This document shows positions 53,094 to 62,885 of a DNA stretch of 64,000 nt, piece by piece. The stretch spans positions 62,001 to 126,000 of the forward strand of contig CACDVM010000001.1 in the NCBI GenBank assembly GCA_902556265.1, in the 5' to 3' direction. Within the stretch, counting starts at the first letter, position 1. Each line of letters opens with the position of its first letter. The notes beneath the pieces were generated by a model. The model was not told the DNA's origin. It ran no database searches and was given only the letters and a program-made list of their open reading frames with translations. The position numbers were made by a program, and so were the translations under genes. The DNA comes from an uncultured Pelagibacteraceae bacterium (GTDB lineage Bacteria; Pseudomonadota; Alphaproteobacteria; Pelagibacterales; Pelagibacteraceae).

Positions 53094-54169
53094 ATTAAAC
53101 TTTCTAATTCGATACTTGAGGGTAATAATTTTGCATCGTCGAAATCTTTTAAATCATTTTGTTTAATAATCTTAGTTAACACCTCAACGTATTTTGTGCC
53201 TGTTTCCGCATATTCATTTAAAAACTTTACTAAAATCAAACTGTCTAATGGTTGTCCCCTATCTCTTAATTCAGCTCTAGCTCTTCGTAAATTCTTATAT
53301 GACGAATGAGTATTCAAGTTACGCTGATATGCTCTGACCGATGCTTGAAGTACGTTAAACTTCATAACTTTATGACCTTTATCTTGGTCTGCATCTTTTG
53401 GTTTCAAGCCTTCACCGGACCAAGTCCATTGTCCAAATAATGCATTACCTTCTTGAGCAAATCTAGAAGTTCCCCATCCAGTTTCTTTCGCTGCTTGAGC
53501 TATTGCAAGGGAAACAGGAATTTCATCCATTCTTATTTTTAATGTTGATAAATCACTTGATGATACACCATATTGTTTATATTTTTTCTTTAACCATTTT
53601 TTTTCCAAGTCAGTGTTATTACTTTTATTTATAATACTAAAAAGTCTCTTTCTATCTAATTTAATATTATTATTCTCTTGTAAAATTAATGGCAAGACAA
53701 TCTGAATAAAAAAATCTTTTCTTTGATTAGTATTTTCGATCATCTTTATTTCTGCTGGAAGCAAAGTTAATGCAACTGGTTTAACTAATTTTTTTTCTCT
53801 AACATCCTTTAAAGAATATTTTGTATCCTCAAATAATTGTTTTATGGTTGATGCGTTTAGCCTTACAGTATCTGTCTCTAAATCATTTAGACTAAAAATA
53901 TCTCTTAATAGGTCATTCTCATTGAGAACTTCATTGCCCTCTTCAAAATTTTTTCCTTTATTATTTAAAGTATATGCAAGTACTGCTTTAGAATTGTTTT
54001 GAAATTCTTCATTTTTGTTATTCACATGATTGATTATTTTGGGCATTGAAAAAAAGAAGAAAAGTACCAATAAAGAACTTAAAAAAATTCGTGGAAATGA
54101 ACCTAGACCTTTTTGATCTAATGTTTTTAAAAATTTTAAATTAAAAATATTTTTTTTTGTTCTAATCAT
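53090..54169 (-). CDS. Bax-like glucosaminidase-domain protein
   Basis: A 359-residue membrane-anchored protein. A hydrophobic anchor (about residues 25-45) is followed by a linker with Lys/Asn-rich segments. The C-terminal mannosyl-glycoprotein endo-beta-N-acetylglucosaminidase-like domain has PVSLAIAQAAKETGWGTSRFAQEGNALFGQW near 210 and SVRAYQRNLNTHSSYKNLRRARAELR near 265, matching E. coli Bax. It probably trims peptidoglycan. It is convergent with the deacetylase (TTAG overlap), and two bases downstream of nfuA. Confidence 0.87.
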   Translation of the reverse strand: MIRTKKNIFNLKFLKTLDQKGLGSFPRIFLSSLLVLFFFFSMPKIINHVNNKNEEFQNNSKAVLAYTLNNKGKNFEEGNEVLNENDLLRDIFSLNDLETDTVRLNASTIKQLFEDTKYSLKDVREKKLVKPVALTLLPAEIKMIENTNQRKDFFIQIVLPLILQENNNIKLDRKRLFSIINKSNNTDLEKKWLKKKYKQYGVSSSDLSTLKIRMDEIPVSLAIAQAAKETGWGTSRFAQEGNALFGQWTWSGEGLKPKDADQDKGHKVMKFNVLQASVRAYQRNLNTHSSYKNLRRARAELRDRGQPLDSLILVKFLNEYAETGTKYVEVLTKIIKQNDLKDFDDAKLLPSSIELESLI

Positions 54170-54170
54170 T

Positions 54171-54710
54171 TTAAATAGCTTCTACTTGTTTTACTTCAGG
54201 AATATAGTGACACAAAAGATTCTGAACACCTTGCTTTAAAGTCATTGTGGAGCTGGGGCATCCAGAGCAGCTTCCTTGTAACTGCACCTTTACAATACCA
54301 TTTTTAAACTCTTTGAATTTTATATCACCTCCATCTTTGGCAACAGCAGGCCTTATTTTTTCATCTAATATCTTAATAATTTTTTTTTCTAAATCTTTAA
54401 AATCTTTCTTTTCTTCTTTGATATCTTTTTCAATTACACATTCTTTCCCACTTGAATAAAAATCATTAATTAATGAAATAACAATATGTTTAACTTCATC
54501 CCACGAAATTTCTTCATCTTTATTTATTGATATGAAATCTTTCCCCAAAAAAATTCCTTGGACACCGTTAATTGAAAGAATATTTCTTACTAACTCGTTA
54601 TTAGTTTCTTCTTTTTTTGTAATTTCAAAGGAACCATAATTTGAGACTACTTTGCCCGGCAAAAATTTAAGTGAGTTAGGATTAGGTGTAGTTTCAGTTT
54701 GAACGAACAT
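54171..54710 (-). CDS. nfuA: NifU-family Fe-S biogenesis protein (Nfu)
   Basis: A 179-residue iron-sulfur carrier. The N-terminal Nfu domain begins FVQTETTPNPNSLKFLPG and has NGVQGIFLGKDFISINK. The C-terminal NifU-like domain has the cluster-binding CxxC in LQGSCSGCPSSTMTLKQGVQ near residue 150. The mitochondrial-like (NFU1) domain order is usual in alphaproteobacteria. It is the second gene after trpS in a murJ-trpS-nfuA-bax run. Confidence 0.93.
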   Translation of the reverse strand: MFVQTETTPNPNSLKFLPGKVVSNYGSFEITKKEETNNELVRNILSINGVQGIFLGKDFISINKDEEISWDEVKHIVISLINDFYSSGKECVIEKDIKEEKKDFKDLEKKIIKILDEKIRPAVAKDGGDIKFKEFKNGIVKVQLQGSCSGCPSSTMTLKQGVQNLLCHYIPEVKQVEAI

Positions 54711-54762
54711 ATTTTATATATAGTCAAAAATTACAGAATTGGAACTAGTTAATATAAAAAAA

Positions 54763-55764
54763 TTAAAAACCAACTATTTCGTGAATTTTCTTTATTTTTC
54801 TTGATGCTATATCATTCGCTTTTTTACAACCCTCTGAAAGTATTTTATCTAAATAATTTTTTTCATTTAATAGCTTCTTAATTTCCACAGAAATAGGGTT
54901 AATTTTGTCAACTAAAGCTTGTGACAAATTTTCCTTAAATTCAGAAAAATTTTTTCCTGAAAAATCTTTAATTATTTTTTCTAGTTTGAGGCCAGTTAAG
55001 CTCGAGTAAATACCTATTAAATTTTTAGCCTCTGGTCTTTTTTCAAGTTCGTCTATATTTGACGGCATTGGCAACGGATCTGTTTTAGCTTTTTTTATTT
55101 TATTGATGATTTGATCTTTTTCATCTGTAAGATTTATTCTACTTAAATCTGATAACTCAGATTTACTCATTTTTTTTAGTCCATCTTTAAGACTCATAAT
55201 TCTTGAAAACTCTTTTTGAATTAAAGGCTCTGGTATTTTAAAAAAATCATTTACATTGAAATCATTATTAAACTTTTGAGCAATATCTCGACAAAGCTCC
55301 AAATGTTGTTTTTGATCGTCCCCAACTGGGACATGAGTTGAATCATATAATAATATATCTGCAGCCATTAATACTGGATAAGAATAAAGTCCAATACTTG
55401 CTTTTTCTTTATCCTTACCTGCTTTTTCTTTAAATTGAGTCATTCTATTTAACCATCCCATTCTAGCAGTACAACTAAGTATCCAAGCTGCTTCTGAGTG
55501 TGCACTCACTTGTGATTGATTAAAAATAATACTTTTTTCTGCATCAATTCCACTTGCTATAAAAGTTGCTACTGTCTCACGAATGTTATTTCTAAGTTCC
55601 TTGGGATCTTGGTTTATTGTTATTGCATGTAAATCAACAACACAAAAAATACAATCGTTCTCATTGTCATTATTTAATTCAACAAAATTTTTTATTGCCC
55701 CTAGATAATTTCCTAAATGGAGATTGCCTGTAGGCTGAACACCTGAAAAAATTTTTTTTCCCAT
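54763..55764 (-). CDS. trpS: Tryptophanyl-tRNA synthetase
   Basis: A 333-residue class Ic aminoacyl-tRNA synthetase. The HIGH-like motif is [20 protein letters not shown] near residue 6 (HLGN). KMSKS is in [16 protein letters not shown] near 195. Standard dimeric bacterial length. It lies four bases after murJ. Confidence 0.96.
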   Translation of the reverse strand: MGKKIFSGVQPTGNLHLGNYLGAIKNFVELNNDNENDCIFCVVDLHAITINQDPKELRNNIRETVATFIASGIDAEKSIIFNQSQVSAHSEAAWILSCTARMGWLNRMTQFKEKAGKDKEKASIGLYSYPVLMAADILLYDSTHVPVGDDQKQHLELCRDIAQKFNNDFNVNDFFKIPEPLIQKEFSRIMSLKDGLKKMSKSELSDLSRINLTDEKDQIINKIKKAKTDPLPMPSNIDELEKRPEAKNLIGIYSSLTGLKLEKIIKDFSGKNFSEFKENLSQALVDKINPISVEIKKLLNEKNYLDKILSEGCKKANDIASRKIKKIHEIVGF

Positions 55765-55767
55765 AAT

Positions 55768-57297
55768 TTAATACTTTAATTTAATATCATCGTATTTAAA
55801 AGCTTTGATAAAATATGAAACCAGTAAATAGAAAGCTAAACCTAATAAAACTAATAAAAGTAGATAAAATGATTTAAAGTTGTAATCATAAACGAGTTGA
55901 TTTTTAAATATTTGAGTTAAAAAATTGAAAAATACTCCCATCATAAGTGATGAAAAAACTATCTTAAAAAATTTATTAAAAAAAATATCATTAAATTTAA
56001 AAAGATTTCTATTCTTTAAATAAATAAATAACACAATGGAGTTGAACCATGACGAAATAGATGTTGCTATTGGAATAATTATAAAACCAATACTTTTAAA
56101 ATAATAAAGACTTATTAAAATGTTTAATGTTACAGATAATAATGAAATAAAAAATGGTGTTTTTGTATCATTATTTGCAAAAAAGAAAGTTGAGAAAACT
56201 TTTATTAATGCAAATGCTGGCAATCCCAATCCAAAATAAAAAAGGGCTCTTGCTGAATTAAAGACTGCTTCAGAATCAAATGAACCATATCCAAATAGTG
56301 CGGAAACAATTTCCTCAGATCCAATAAGTAGTGCAACTGATGCTGGTAAACTTAAAAACATACTTAACTCCAATGCTTTGTTTTGAATCAAGAGAATCTT
56401 ATTTTTTTTTTTTAAGTAAATGTGCTTTGAAAGCTGAGGTAACACAACAACCCCTATAGCTATACCTGCGATCGCTAAATTTATTTGATAAATTCTATCT
56501 GCATAATATAAATAAGATACTGCACTTGCTTGAAAAGAGGCAATTATAGTTCCAACTAGTATATTAATTTGAGTAACACCAGAAGAAAAAATACTTGGCA
56601 AAAGTTTTTTAAAAAAAATTTTTACTTTACTATTTACTTTAATTTTAAAATTAAAACTTATTGAATAAAATTTTTTTACATACTTATACAAGAAAGCTAA
56701 TTGTAAAAACCCAGCTATTGAAACTCCATATGAGAGATAATAAATAATTTTATCATTTAAGAAATTGCCAAATAAAAGAATTCCAATAAGAACTAAATTC
56801 AAAATTATTGGTGCTGCTGATGCTGCTGCAAATTTATTATGTGAATTTAATATTGCTGCAAAAAATGATGATAAAGATACAAATAATAAAAATGGAAAGG
56901 TTATTCTTGTTAAATCTATTGCGAGCTCAATTTTTTTACTGTTCTCAGTAAAACCTGGCGCTATTAAGCTAACAACCACAGGCATAAAAATTTCTGCAAT
57001 TAAAACTAAAAATAAAAGAACTAAAAATAGTAAATTAAAAATTTCGTTAGCAAATAAGTTTGATTTTAATTTTCCTTTAGTTGACTCTGAAGTATAACTG
57101 GGAATGAAAGCCGCATTAAATGTTCCCTCTGCAAATAACCTTCTAAAAGTATTGGGGATTCTGAATGCTACAAAAAATGCATCTGCCAAAAAACTTGTAC
57201 CCAGAAATATTGCAATTAAAACATCTCTTAAATAACCAAGTAATCTACTGATTATGGTATAAAAACCAAAAGTCCCTGTTGACTTAATTAAGTTCAT
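55768..57297 (-). CDS. murJ: Lipid II flippase MurJ
   Basis: A 509-residue MOP-superfamily exporter that flips lipid II to the periplasm for peptidoglycan synthesis. It has about 13-14 membrane helices. The N-terminal signature is TFGFYTIISRLLGYLRDVLIA and the family motif FVAFRIPNTFRRLFAEGTFNAAFIP is near residue 44. It starts the murJ-trpS-nfuA-bax operon. The short 50-base gap to maeB holds both promoters. Confidence 0.94.
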   Translation of the reverse strand: MNLIKSTGTFGFYTIISRLLGYLRDVLIAIFLGTSFLADAFFVAFRIPNTFRRLFAEGTFNAAFIPSYTSESTKGKLKSNLFANEIFNLLFLVLLFLVLIAEIFMPVVVSLIAPGFTENSKKIELAIDLTRITFPFLLFVSLSSFFAAILNSHNKFAAASAAPIILNLVLIGILLFGNFLNDKIIYYLSYGVSIAGFLQLAFLYKYVKKFYSISFNFKIKVNSKVKIFFKKLLPSIFSSGVTQINILVGTIIASFQASAVSYLYYADRIYQINLAIAGIAIGVVVLPQLSKHIYLKKKNKILLIQNKALELSMFLSLPASVALLIGSEEIVSALFGYGSFDSEAVFNSARALFYFGLGLPAFALIKVFSTFFFANNDTKTPFFISLLSVTLNILISLYYFKSIGFIIIPIATSISSWFNSIVLFIYLKNRNLFKFNDIFFNKFFKIVFSSLMMGVFFNFLTQIFKNQLVYDYNFKSFYLLLLVLLGLAFYLLVSYFIKAFKYDDIKLKY

Positions 57298-57347
57298 AAA
57301 TCATATTAGTCTTAATTTTACCCCATTTGTACACCTAATTAGCATAA

Positions 57348-59633
57348 ATGAAAAAAACAAAAATTGATCATTACACAGACAAGGAAGCTCTAGAATTTCA
57401 TAGCTACAAAAAACCTGGCAAGATAGAAATTGTAGCTTCAAAAAACATGATTACTAAAAGGGATCTTGCTCTTGCATATTCACCTGGGGTCGCAGTACCT
57501 GTTAAAAAAATAAGTGAAAACCCTGAAGCAGCTTATGATTATACTAGTAAAGGAAATTTGGTTGCCGTAATTAGTAATGGTTCAGCTATTCTTGGAATGG
57601 GGGACTTAGGAGCCATCGCTTCAAAACCAGTCATGGAAGGAAAAGCTGTATTGTTTAAAAGATTTGCAGATATTGATTCTATTGACCTTGAAATTGATTC
57701 TAAAAATACAGAAGAGATTATAAATTCAATTAAAAATTTTTCTCCTTCTTTTGGTGGAATAAATTTAGAAGACATTGCTGCCCCAGATTGTTTTGTAATT
57801 GAAGAAAAGCTTAAAGAAATTTTAGATATACCAGTATTTCATGATGATCAACATGGCACTGCAATTATCACAACTGCAGCTTTAATTAATGCTTTAGATA
57901 TAAGTAAAAAATCAATAGATAAGATCAAAGTTGTTGTTAATGGCGCGGGAGCATCAGCTATGGCATGTGCAAACTTATTTAAAAATAGTGGTGTTCCACA
58001 AAAACATATTACTATGCTTGATCGTAAAGGTGTTATTTACAGAGGTAGGTCAAACTTAAATCAATGGAAATCAAGCCATGCAATTGAAACATCAGCTAGA
58101 ACTTTAGAGGATGCTATTGAAAAAGCTGATGTATTTTTAGGACTTTCAGCAAAAGGTACCTTAACAAAAAATATGGTAAAAAAAATGGCAAAAAATCCCA
58201 TAATTTTTGCTTGTGCAAATCCAGATCCAGAGATTACTCCGGAGGAAATCGAAGAAGTCCGAAATGATGCTATCATTGCAACTGGGCGATCTGATTATCC
58301 AAACCAAGTAAATAACTTAATTGGTTTTCCATATATTTTTAGAGGAGCTCTAGATGTTCGAGCTAAAACGATAAATGAAGAAATGAAAGTTGCTGCAGCA
58401 CATGCAATTGCCAATCTTGCTAAAGAGGATGTTCCAGATGAAGTTGTTGCCGCTATGGGTGGGGATAGACCTCATTATGGTAAAGATTACATAATTCCAT
58501 CAACTTTTGATCCTAGATTGATTAGCATTATTCCAGCGGCTGTTGCCAAAGCAGCAATGAAATCTGGTGTAGCTAGAAAAAAAATTGAAAATTTTGAACT
58601 ATACCAAGAACAATTAAAACAGAGACTAGATCCAACTGTAACAATAATGCAAGGTATAAATGGATATATTAAAAAAAATCAAAAGAAAATTGTTTTTGCG
58701 GATGGGGAAGATGAAAATACTCTTAAAGCTGCTATCGCATTTAAAAATTCTAAACTTGGTATACCTATTTTGATTGGTAAAGAAGAAAAGATTAAAGAAC
58801 AAATAAAAAAAATTGGTTATAATGAAAATTTTGATATTGAAATTATAAATTCAAAAGATACTCCTAAAAGAGAAAAATACGTTAGTTATTTATTTAAAAA
58901 ACTTCAGCGAGAACAAGGATTGTTGGAATGGGATTGTGATAGATTAGTAAGAAATGACAGAGTGATTTGGGCATCTTGTATGGTTGCTTGCGGTGATGCT
59001 GATGGAGCTGTAACTGGTAACACAAGGCGATTTGGAGCGTCTTTAGATAAGATTAAACAAGTTGTAAATGCAAGACCAGGTGAAATAATGTTTGGTCTAA
59101 ATTTAGTTGTTCACAAAGGAAAGACCATTTTTGTAGGAGATACTAGTGTTCATGAATATCCAACTTCAGAAGAAATGGCAAAAATAGCAATATCAGCTGC
59201 TCGTGTTGTTAGGTTATTTGGCTTTGATCCAAAAGTAGCTTTTGTTTCACATTCTACGTTTGGACAACCTCTTACAAGTAGAACTAAACATATTAAAAAC
59301 GCTGTTGAAATTTTAAAAAATAAAAATGTAGATTTTGAATTTGATGGTGATATGCAACCAGATGTTGCTCTTAATCCAGAATATAAGAGTCTTTACCCTT
59401 TTTCAAAGATTGTGGGAAATGCAAATATCCTAATTATGCCCGGTCAGCATAGTGCTGCAATTTCATATAAAATGATGAAAACTTTAGGAGACACTAAAGT
59501 AATCGGCCCACTGTTAGTAGGCTTAGGTTTGCCAATTGAAATTGCTCCTTTGAGATCTTCGACATCAGAAATAATCAACTTGGCTTCAGTAGCTGCATAT
59601 TCTGCAGATATTATAGATTATAAAAAAAATTAA
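57348..59633 (+). CDS. maeB: NADP-dependent malic enzyme with a phosphotransacetylase-like domain
   Basis: A 761-residue malic enzyme of the MaeB type, decarboxylating malate to pyruvate. The malic domain (residues 1-420) has AYSPGVAVPVKKI, NGSAILGMGDLGAIASKPVMEGK, FHDDQHGTAI and VVNGAGASAMACANLF for NADP binding. The C-terminal 320 residues are a phosphate-acetyltransferase-like regulatory domain (FADGEDENTLKAAI; GDADGAVTGNTRRFG; MPGQHSAAISYKM). The length is standard. It is divergent from murJ and convergent with the BON gene (TTAA overlap). Confidence 0.95.
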   Translation: MKKTKIDHYTDKEALEFHSYKKPGKIEIVASKNMITKRDLALAYSPGVAVPVKKISENPEAAYDYTSKGNLVAVISNGSAILGMGDLGAIASKPVMEGKAVLFKRFADIDSIDLEIDSKNTEEIINSIKNFSPSFGGINLEDIAAPDCFVIEEKLKEILDIPVFHDDQHGTAIITTAALINALDISKKSIDKIKVVVNGAGASAMACANLFKNSGVPQKHITMLDRKGVIYRGRSNLNQWKSSHAIETSARTLEDAIEKADVFLGLSAKGTLTKNMVKKMAKNPIIFACANPDPEITPEEIEEVRNDAIIATGRSDYPNQVNNLIGFPYIFRGALDVRAKTINEEMKVAAAHAIANLAKEDVPDEVVAAMGGDRPHYGKDYIIPSTFDPRLISIIPAAVAKAAMKSGVARKKIENFELYQEQLKQRLDPTVTIMQGINGYIKKNQKKIVFADGEDENTLKAAIAFKNSKLGIPILIGKEEKIKEQIKKIGYNENFDIEIINSKDTPKREKYVSYLFKKLQREQGLLEWDCDRLVRNDRVIWASCMVACGDADGAVTGNTRRFGASLDKIKQVVNARPGEIMFGLNLVVHKGKTIFVGDTSVHEYPTSEEMAKIAISAARVVRLFGFDPKVAFVSHSTFGQPLTSRTKHIKNAVEILKNKNVDFEFDGDMQPDVALNPEYKSLYPFSKIVGNANILIMPGQHSAAISYKMMKTLGDTKVIGPLLVGLGLPIEIAPLRSSTSEIINLASVAAYSADIIDYKKN

Positions 59634-60223
59634 TCTTTTTGAATTCTCAAATCATCAACAAGTAATATGCTTGCTATTACATCTTCAACATCTAAAATTT
59701 CTTTAGCTTCAGTAATTACTAAATCTTTTTCTTCCGTGGTAAGTGATATTCCGTAAAGATATATCTTTTTTTTATAAGTATCTATTTGATAATTGGTTGC
59801 TTTAATATTTTTATTAAAAATCAATGCTGTCCTTAATTGAGAGGTAATTAAAATATCTTTTGCTGACTGTTTAAAATTAAATTTTTCCTTAATCTTAATA
59901 TCATTTCTTACAGATCTCACTCCATTTGTTTCCCAAGCCAATTTAGTCAATTTTAATTTTTCCTCAGGATCATCTACCTTGCCTGTTAAAAAAATTCTTC
60001 CATCCAAGACTTTTGAATTAATTGATAATAAATATTTTTTATCTAACAAAATAATTCTTGTAGATAAATTCTTTTGCATAATTGAGTCATCAATTTGTGT
60101 ACCAACTGACCTTGGATCAAGCGCAACACTAACGCCCGTTCCAAAGATACCCTTAGATGAAACACCTATACATCCTGATAAAATTAAACTAATCAATAAT
60201 AAAAAAAAAATTTTAATTTTCAT
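59630..60223 (-). CDS. BON-domain lipoprotein
   Basis: A 197-residue exported lipoprotein: signal peptide with lipobox LSGC (Cys18). Two BON domains follow (SINSKVLDGRIFLTGKVDDPEEKLKLTKLAWETNGV and ITSQLRTALIFNKNIKATNYQIDTYKKKIYLYG). It is comparable to DolP/YraP of E. coli, which is also encoded near rsmI and lpoA. The likely role is outer-membrane integrity. The start overlaps rsmI by 11 bases. Confidence 0.88.
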   Translation of the reverse strand: MKIKIFFLLLISLILSGCIGVSSKGIFGTGVSVALDPRSVGTQIDDSIMQKNLSTRIILLDKKYLLSINSKVLDGRIFLTGKVDDPEEKLKLTKLAWETNGVRSVRNDIKIKEKFNFKQSAKDILITSQLRTALIFNKNIKATNYQIDTYKKKIYLYGISLTTEEKDLVITEAKEILDVEDVIASILLVDDLRIQKD

Positions 60224-61076
60224 TTTTTATTTTTAAGCAATAATTATATATCTCTTTTTTGGAGATTTTATTTTTTTCATTAATCAAATCAATAATTTCC
60301 TTTATACTTAGTCGATTAATCATTTTATCTATTATTCTTTTATCTGATTCATCTAATTCCTGGGAGTTTTTTTTTTGATGTTTTTTTTCAGAAATTACAA
60401 TTGTTAATTCACCTTTTACATCTTTATTAAATTTTTCTAAATTATTTATGTCTTCCCTGATATATTCCTCATAAAATTTTGATATTTCCCTACAGATTAA
60501 AATTTTTCTTTCGGAGAAAAAAGTTTTTAAAATATTAATAATTTTATTTAACTTTTTAGGTGAAATAAAAAAAACGATTGAACAATCTAATTTTGATAAA
60601 AAATCAAGATCTTCATCAATTTGTTTTTTCTTTTCAGGAAAAAAACCGTAGAAGAAAAATTTTTCAGAAAATCCGCTAACTGCTATAGCTGATGATACAG
60701 CTGATGGACCTGGTAGAGTGGTAATTTCAATTTTATTTTGAATACACTCTCTTACTAAAACAGAACCAGGATCAGATATACCTGGGGTTCCTGCATCTGA
60801 AACAACTGAAATAATTGCTCCCATCTTTAATAAATTGATAACTTTAGATAAGTTTTTTTTTTCGTTAAATTTGTGATTTGAAATAAGTTTAGATTTAATC
60901 TCATATTTATCTAATAGTTTTTTTGAAATACGTGTGTCTTCACAAAGGATATAATCAGAATTTTTTAGTAACCAGATACTTCGGAGTGTTATATCACCTA
61001 AATTTCCAATAGGTGTTGCTACCAAATAAAGGCCTTTTTTAATTTGTTTATTTGTAGGATTATAATTTACAATCAT
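60213..61076 (-). CDS. rsmI: 16S rRNA 2'-O-ribose C1402 methyltransferase
   Basis: A 287-residue tetrapyrrole-methylase-fold enzyme. The signature LYLVATPIGNLGDITLRS is near residue 16, CEDTRISKKLLD near 45, VSDAGTPGISDPG near 95 and TLPGPSAVSSAIAVSGFS near 118. It is divergent from the LpoA-like gene with a 32-base gap, the normal rsmI-lpoA arrangement. The yraN gene usually near lpoA is absent. Confidence 0.94.
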   Translation of the reverse strand: MIVNYNPTNKQIKKGLYLVATPIGNLGDITLRSIWLLKNSDYILCEDTRISKKLLDKYEIKSKLISNHKFNEKKNLSKVINLLKMGAIISVVSDAGTPGISDPGSVLVRECIQNKIEITTLPGPSAVSSAIAVSGFSEKFFFYGFFPEKKKQIDEDLDFLSKLDCSIVFFISPKKLNKIINILKTFFSERKILICREISKFYEEYIREDINNLEKFNKDVKGELTIVISEKKHQKKNSQELDESDKRIIDKMINRLSIKEIIDLINEKNKISKKEIYNYCLKIKNEN

Positions 61077-61108
61077 AATTGTAATTTAGACATTATAATA
61101 TCATTAAA

Positions 61109-62263
61109 ATGAAAAAAAATTTTAAAATTTTTATATTTTTCTTAATTAGTATTTTATTGATACATACTAATAAAGTTCAAGCCAATGAAAAAATTAAAAT
61201 TGGCCTTTTAGTACCATTAACAGGATCTAATAAAGAACTTGGTAATTTAATTATTAAATCAACCAAAATGGCACTTCAAAATATTGGGACCACAAAGATA
61301 GAGATTTATCCAAAAGACTCTGGATCTAATGCAAACCAAGCTCTTAAATCCGCAATTGAATTTAGAGAAATGGGAATAAATATTGTTATTGGTCCAGTCT
61401 TTTATCAAAGTTTAGATTTTTTGGAGGAAATTAAAGAAATTACTTTTTTATCTTTGACCAACAAAGTAATAGATCTACCTATTAATGTTATTAGCACAGG
61501 TGTAAATGCAACATCACAATTAAAAGCATTAAAAAAATTTATAGAACTTAATAAAATTAATAAAACTATTTTTTTAACACCCAATGCTGACTATATGCCA
61601 GAAATAAAAGCTGCCATTAAACAAGCAAAAATAAAAATATTCAAACATCATATCTACGATAGAGAACCGACAAAACTAACAGCTCAAATTGAAAAAATTA
61701 CAAATTACAAAATAAGAAAGCAAAATTTAAAGGATGAAATTAAACGAGTTGAAAATTCTGATTTGATTGACAAGGACAAACAATTGGAAAAATTAGAAAA
61801 AAAATATACAATAGGTAATGTAAATTTTGACTCAGTCATAATTTCAGATTTTGATGAAAGTTTAAAAAGTGTAATCACATCACTTCTATACACTGATGTA
61901 TCCCCAAAGAATAAATACATAATGACGTTTAATCAATGGTTTGACAAAAGTATAATTATAGAAAATAATATTCAACCAATCTATTTCCCATCAATAAACA
62001 AAAAAAACTTAGATGATTTCAAAAAAAAATTTTTGAATGAGTTTAATGAAAACCCAAATCATTTATCATTATTAAGTTATGATTTAGTTGGATTAATTTA
62101 TTATCTTTCACTTAAAAGTGAACTAACAGATATAAATAAATTATTTAAAAGAAAAAATTCATTTAAAGGAAAGATTGGTATTTTTGATATAGAAAATAAT
62201 AAAATTTACCACAGATTAAATCTTTACAAAGTGCAAAATGGAAAACTTATAGAAATTTTTTAA
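61109..62263 (+). CDS. LpoA/LivK-like periplasmic protein (penicillin-binding protein activator family)
   Basis: A 384-residue exported protein. The signal peptide ends near residue 25 (NKVQANE). The rest is a type I periplasmic-binding fold (KIGLLVPLTGSNKELGNLIIKSTKMAL; NIVIGPVFYQSLDFL). Position next to rsmI and the sequence type fit the C-terminal domain of LpoA, which activates PBP1a. Without a lipobox it is not a typical lipoprotein, so a role as a free binding protein cannot be excluded. The stop overlaps rdgB by 17 bases. Confidence 0.78.
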   Translation: MKKNFKIFIFFLISILLIHTNKVQANEKIKIGLLVPLTGSNKELGNLIIKSTKMALQNIGTTKIEIYPKDSGSNANQALKSAIEFREMGINIVIGPVFYQSLDFLEEIKEITFLSLTNKVIDLPINVISTGVNATSQLKALKKFIELNKINKTIFLTPNADYMPEIKAAIKQAKIKIFKHHIYDREPTKLTAQIEKITNYKIRKQNLKDEIKRVENSDLIDKDKQLEKLEKKYTIGNVNFDSVIISDFDESLKSVITSLLYTDVSPKNKYIMTFNQWFDKSIIIENNIQPIYFPSINKKNLDDFKKKFLNEFNENPNHLSLLSYDLVGLIYYLSLKSELTDINKLFKRKNSFKGKIGIFDIENNKIYHRLNLYKVQNGKLIEIF

Positions 62264-62849
62264 TTTTTCTAAAAGCTTTGAAACGATGGTCTATTTTATA
62301 TTTTTGTGAAGATTTCATTTCACCAAATGTTTTCTTTGCTCTATTAGGAATGAATATCGGATCATAACCAAAGCCATTTTTTCCTTTTGGTTCGTGTGAA
62401 ATACTTCCTTCCACTTTTCCTGTTACACATGCTATTTTTTTATCTAAATAACTTATAGACAGTGCACAAACAAATCTAGCTTTTATCCTTTTGCTCTTCC
62501 ATTTTTTATTTTTTTTATAAAGCTCTTTATAAACTTTTTTAATAGCTCTTTTAAAGTCTGAATTTTTACCTCCCCATCTAGCAGAATAAATCCCTGGTTT
62601 CTTTTTTAAAATATCAATTTCCAGACCTGAGTCATCAGCTAGACAAAATAAGTGAGTTTTTTTAGAAAAATATTTTGATTTTATTAATGAATTTTCTTGA
62701 AAAGTTTTTCCATTTTCCCTGGGACTTTTAAGATTAAAATCTGATGTTGAAAAAATTTTAATGTTTTTTGGAAGTAAGTTCCTGATTTCTCTCAATTTTC
62801 CTTTATTATTGGTCCCTATAAGTAATTTTTTTATTTTTTTATATAACAT
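62247..62849 (-). CDS. rdgB: Non-canonical purine NTP pyrophosphatase (RdgB/HAM1 family)
   Basis: A 200-residue house-cleaning nucleotidase removing dITP and XTP. Motifs are LLIGTNNKGKLREIRNLL near residue 10, LADDSGLEIDILKKKPGIYSARWGG near 75 and GKNGFGYDPIFIP near 155. The C-terminal SSQKYKIDHRFKAFRKI contains the conserved His-Arg stretch. Lysine content is unusually high. It is divergent from grpE with a 36-base gap. Confidence 0.93.
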   Translation of the reverse strand: MLYKKIKKLLIGTNNKGKLREIRNLLPKNIKIFSTSDFNLKSPRENGKTFQENSLIKSKYFSKKTHLFCLADDSGLEIDILKKKPGIYSARWGGKNSDFKRAIKKVYKELYKKNKKWKSKRIKARFVCALSISYLDKKIACVTGKVEGSISHEPKGKNGFGYDPIFIPNRAKKTFGEMKSSQKYKIDHRFKAFRKIKKFL

Positions 62850-62885
62850 CTAGAAATTTTAGATTTTCTTACCATATAAGGACTT

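Noticed and set aside
62850-62878. Sigma-32-like promoter for grpE (CTAGAAA and ACCATATA)
   Set aside because: Both elements deviate from consensus, and the start would fall at the ATG although an AAGGA ribosome-binding site lies within the -10 to ATG interval. The match may be chance in AT-rich sequence.
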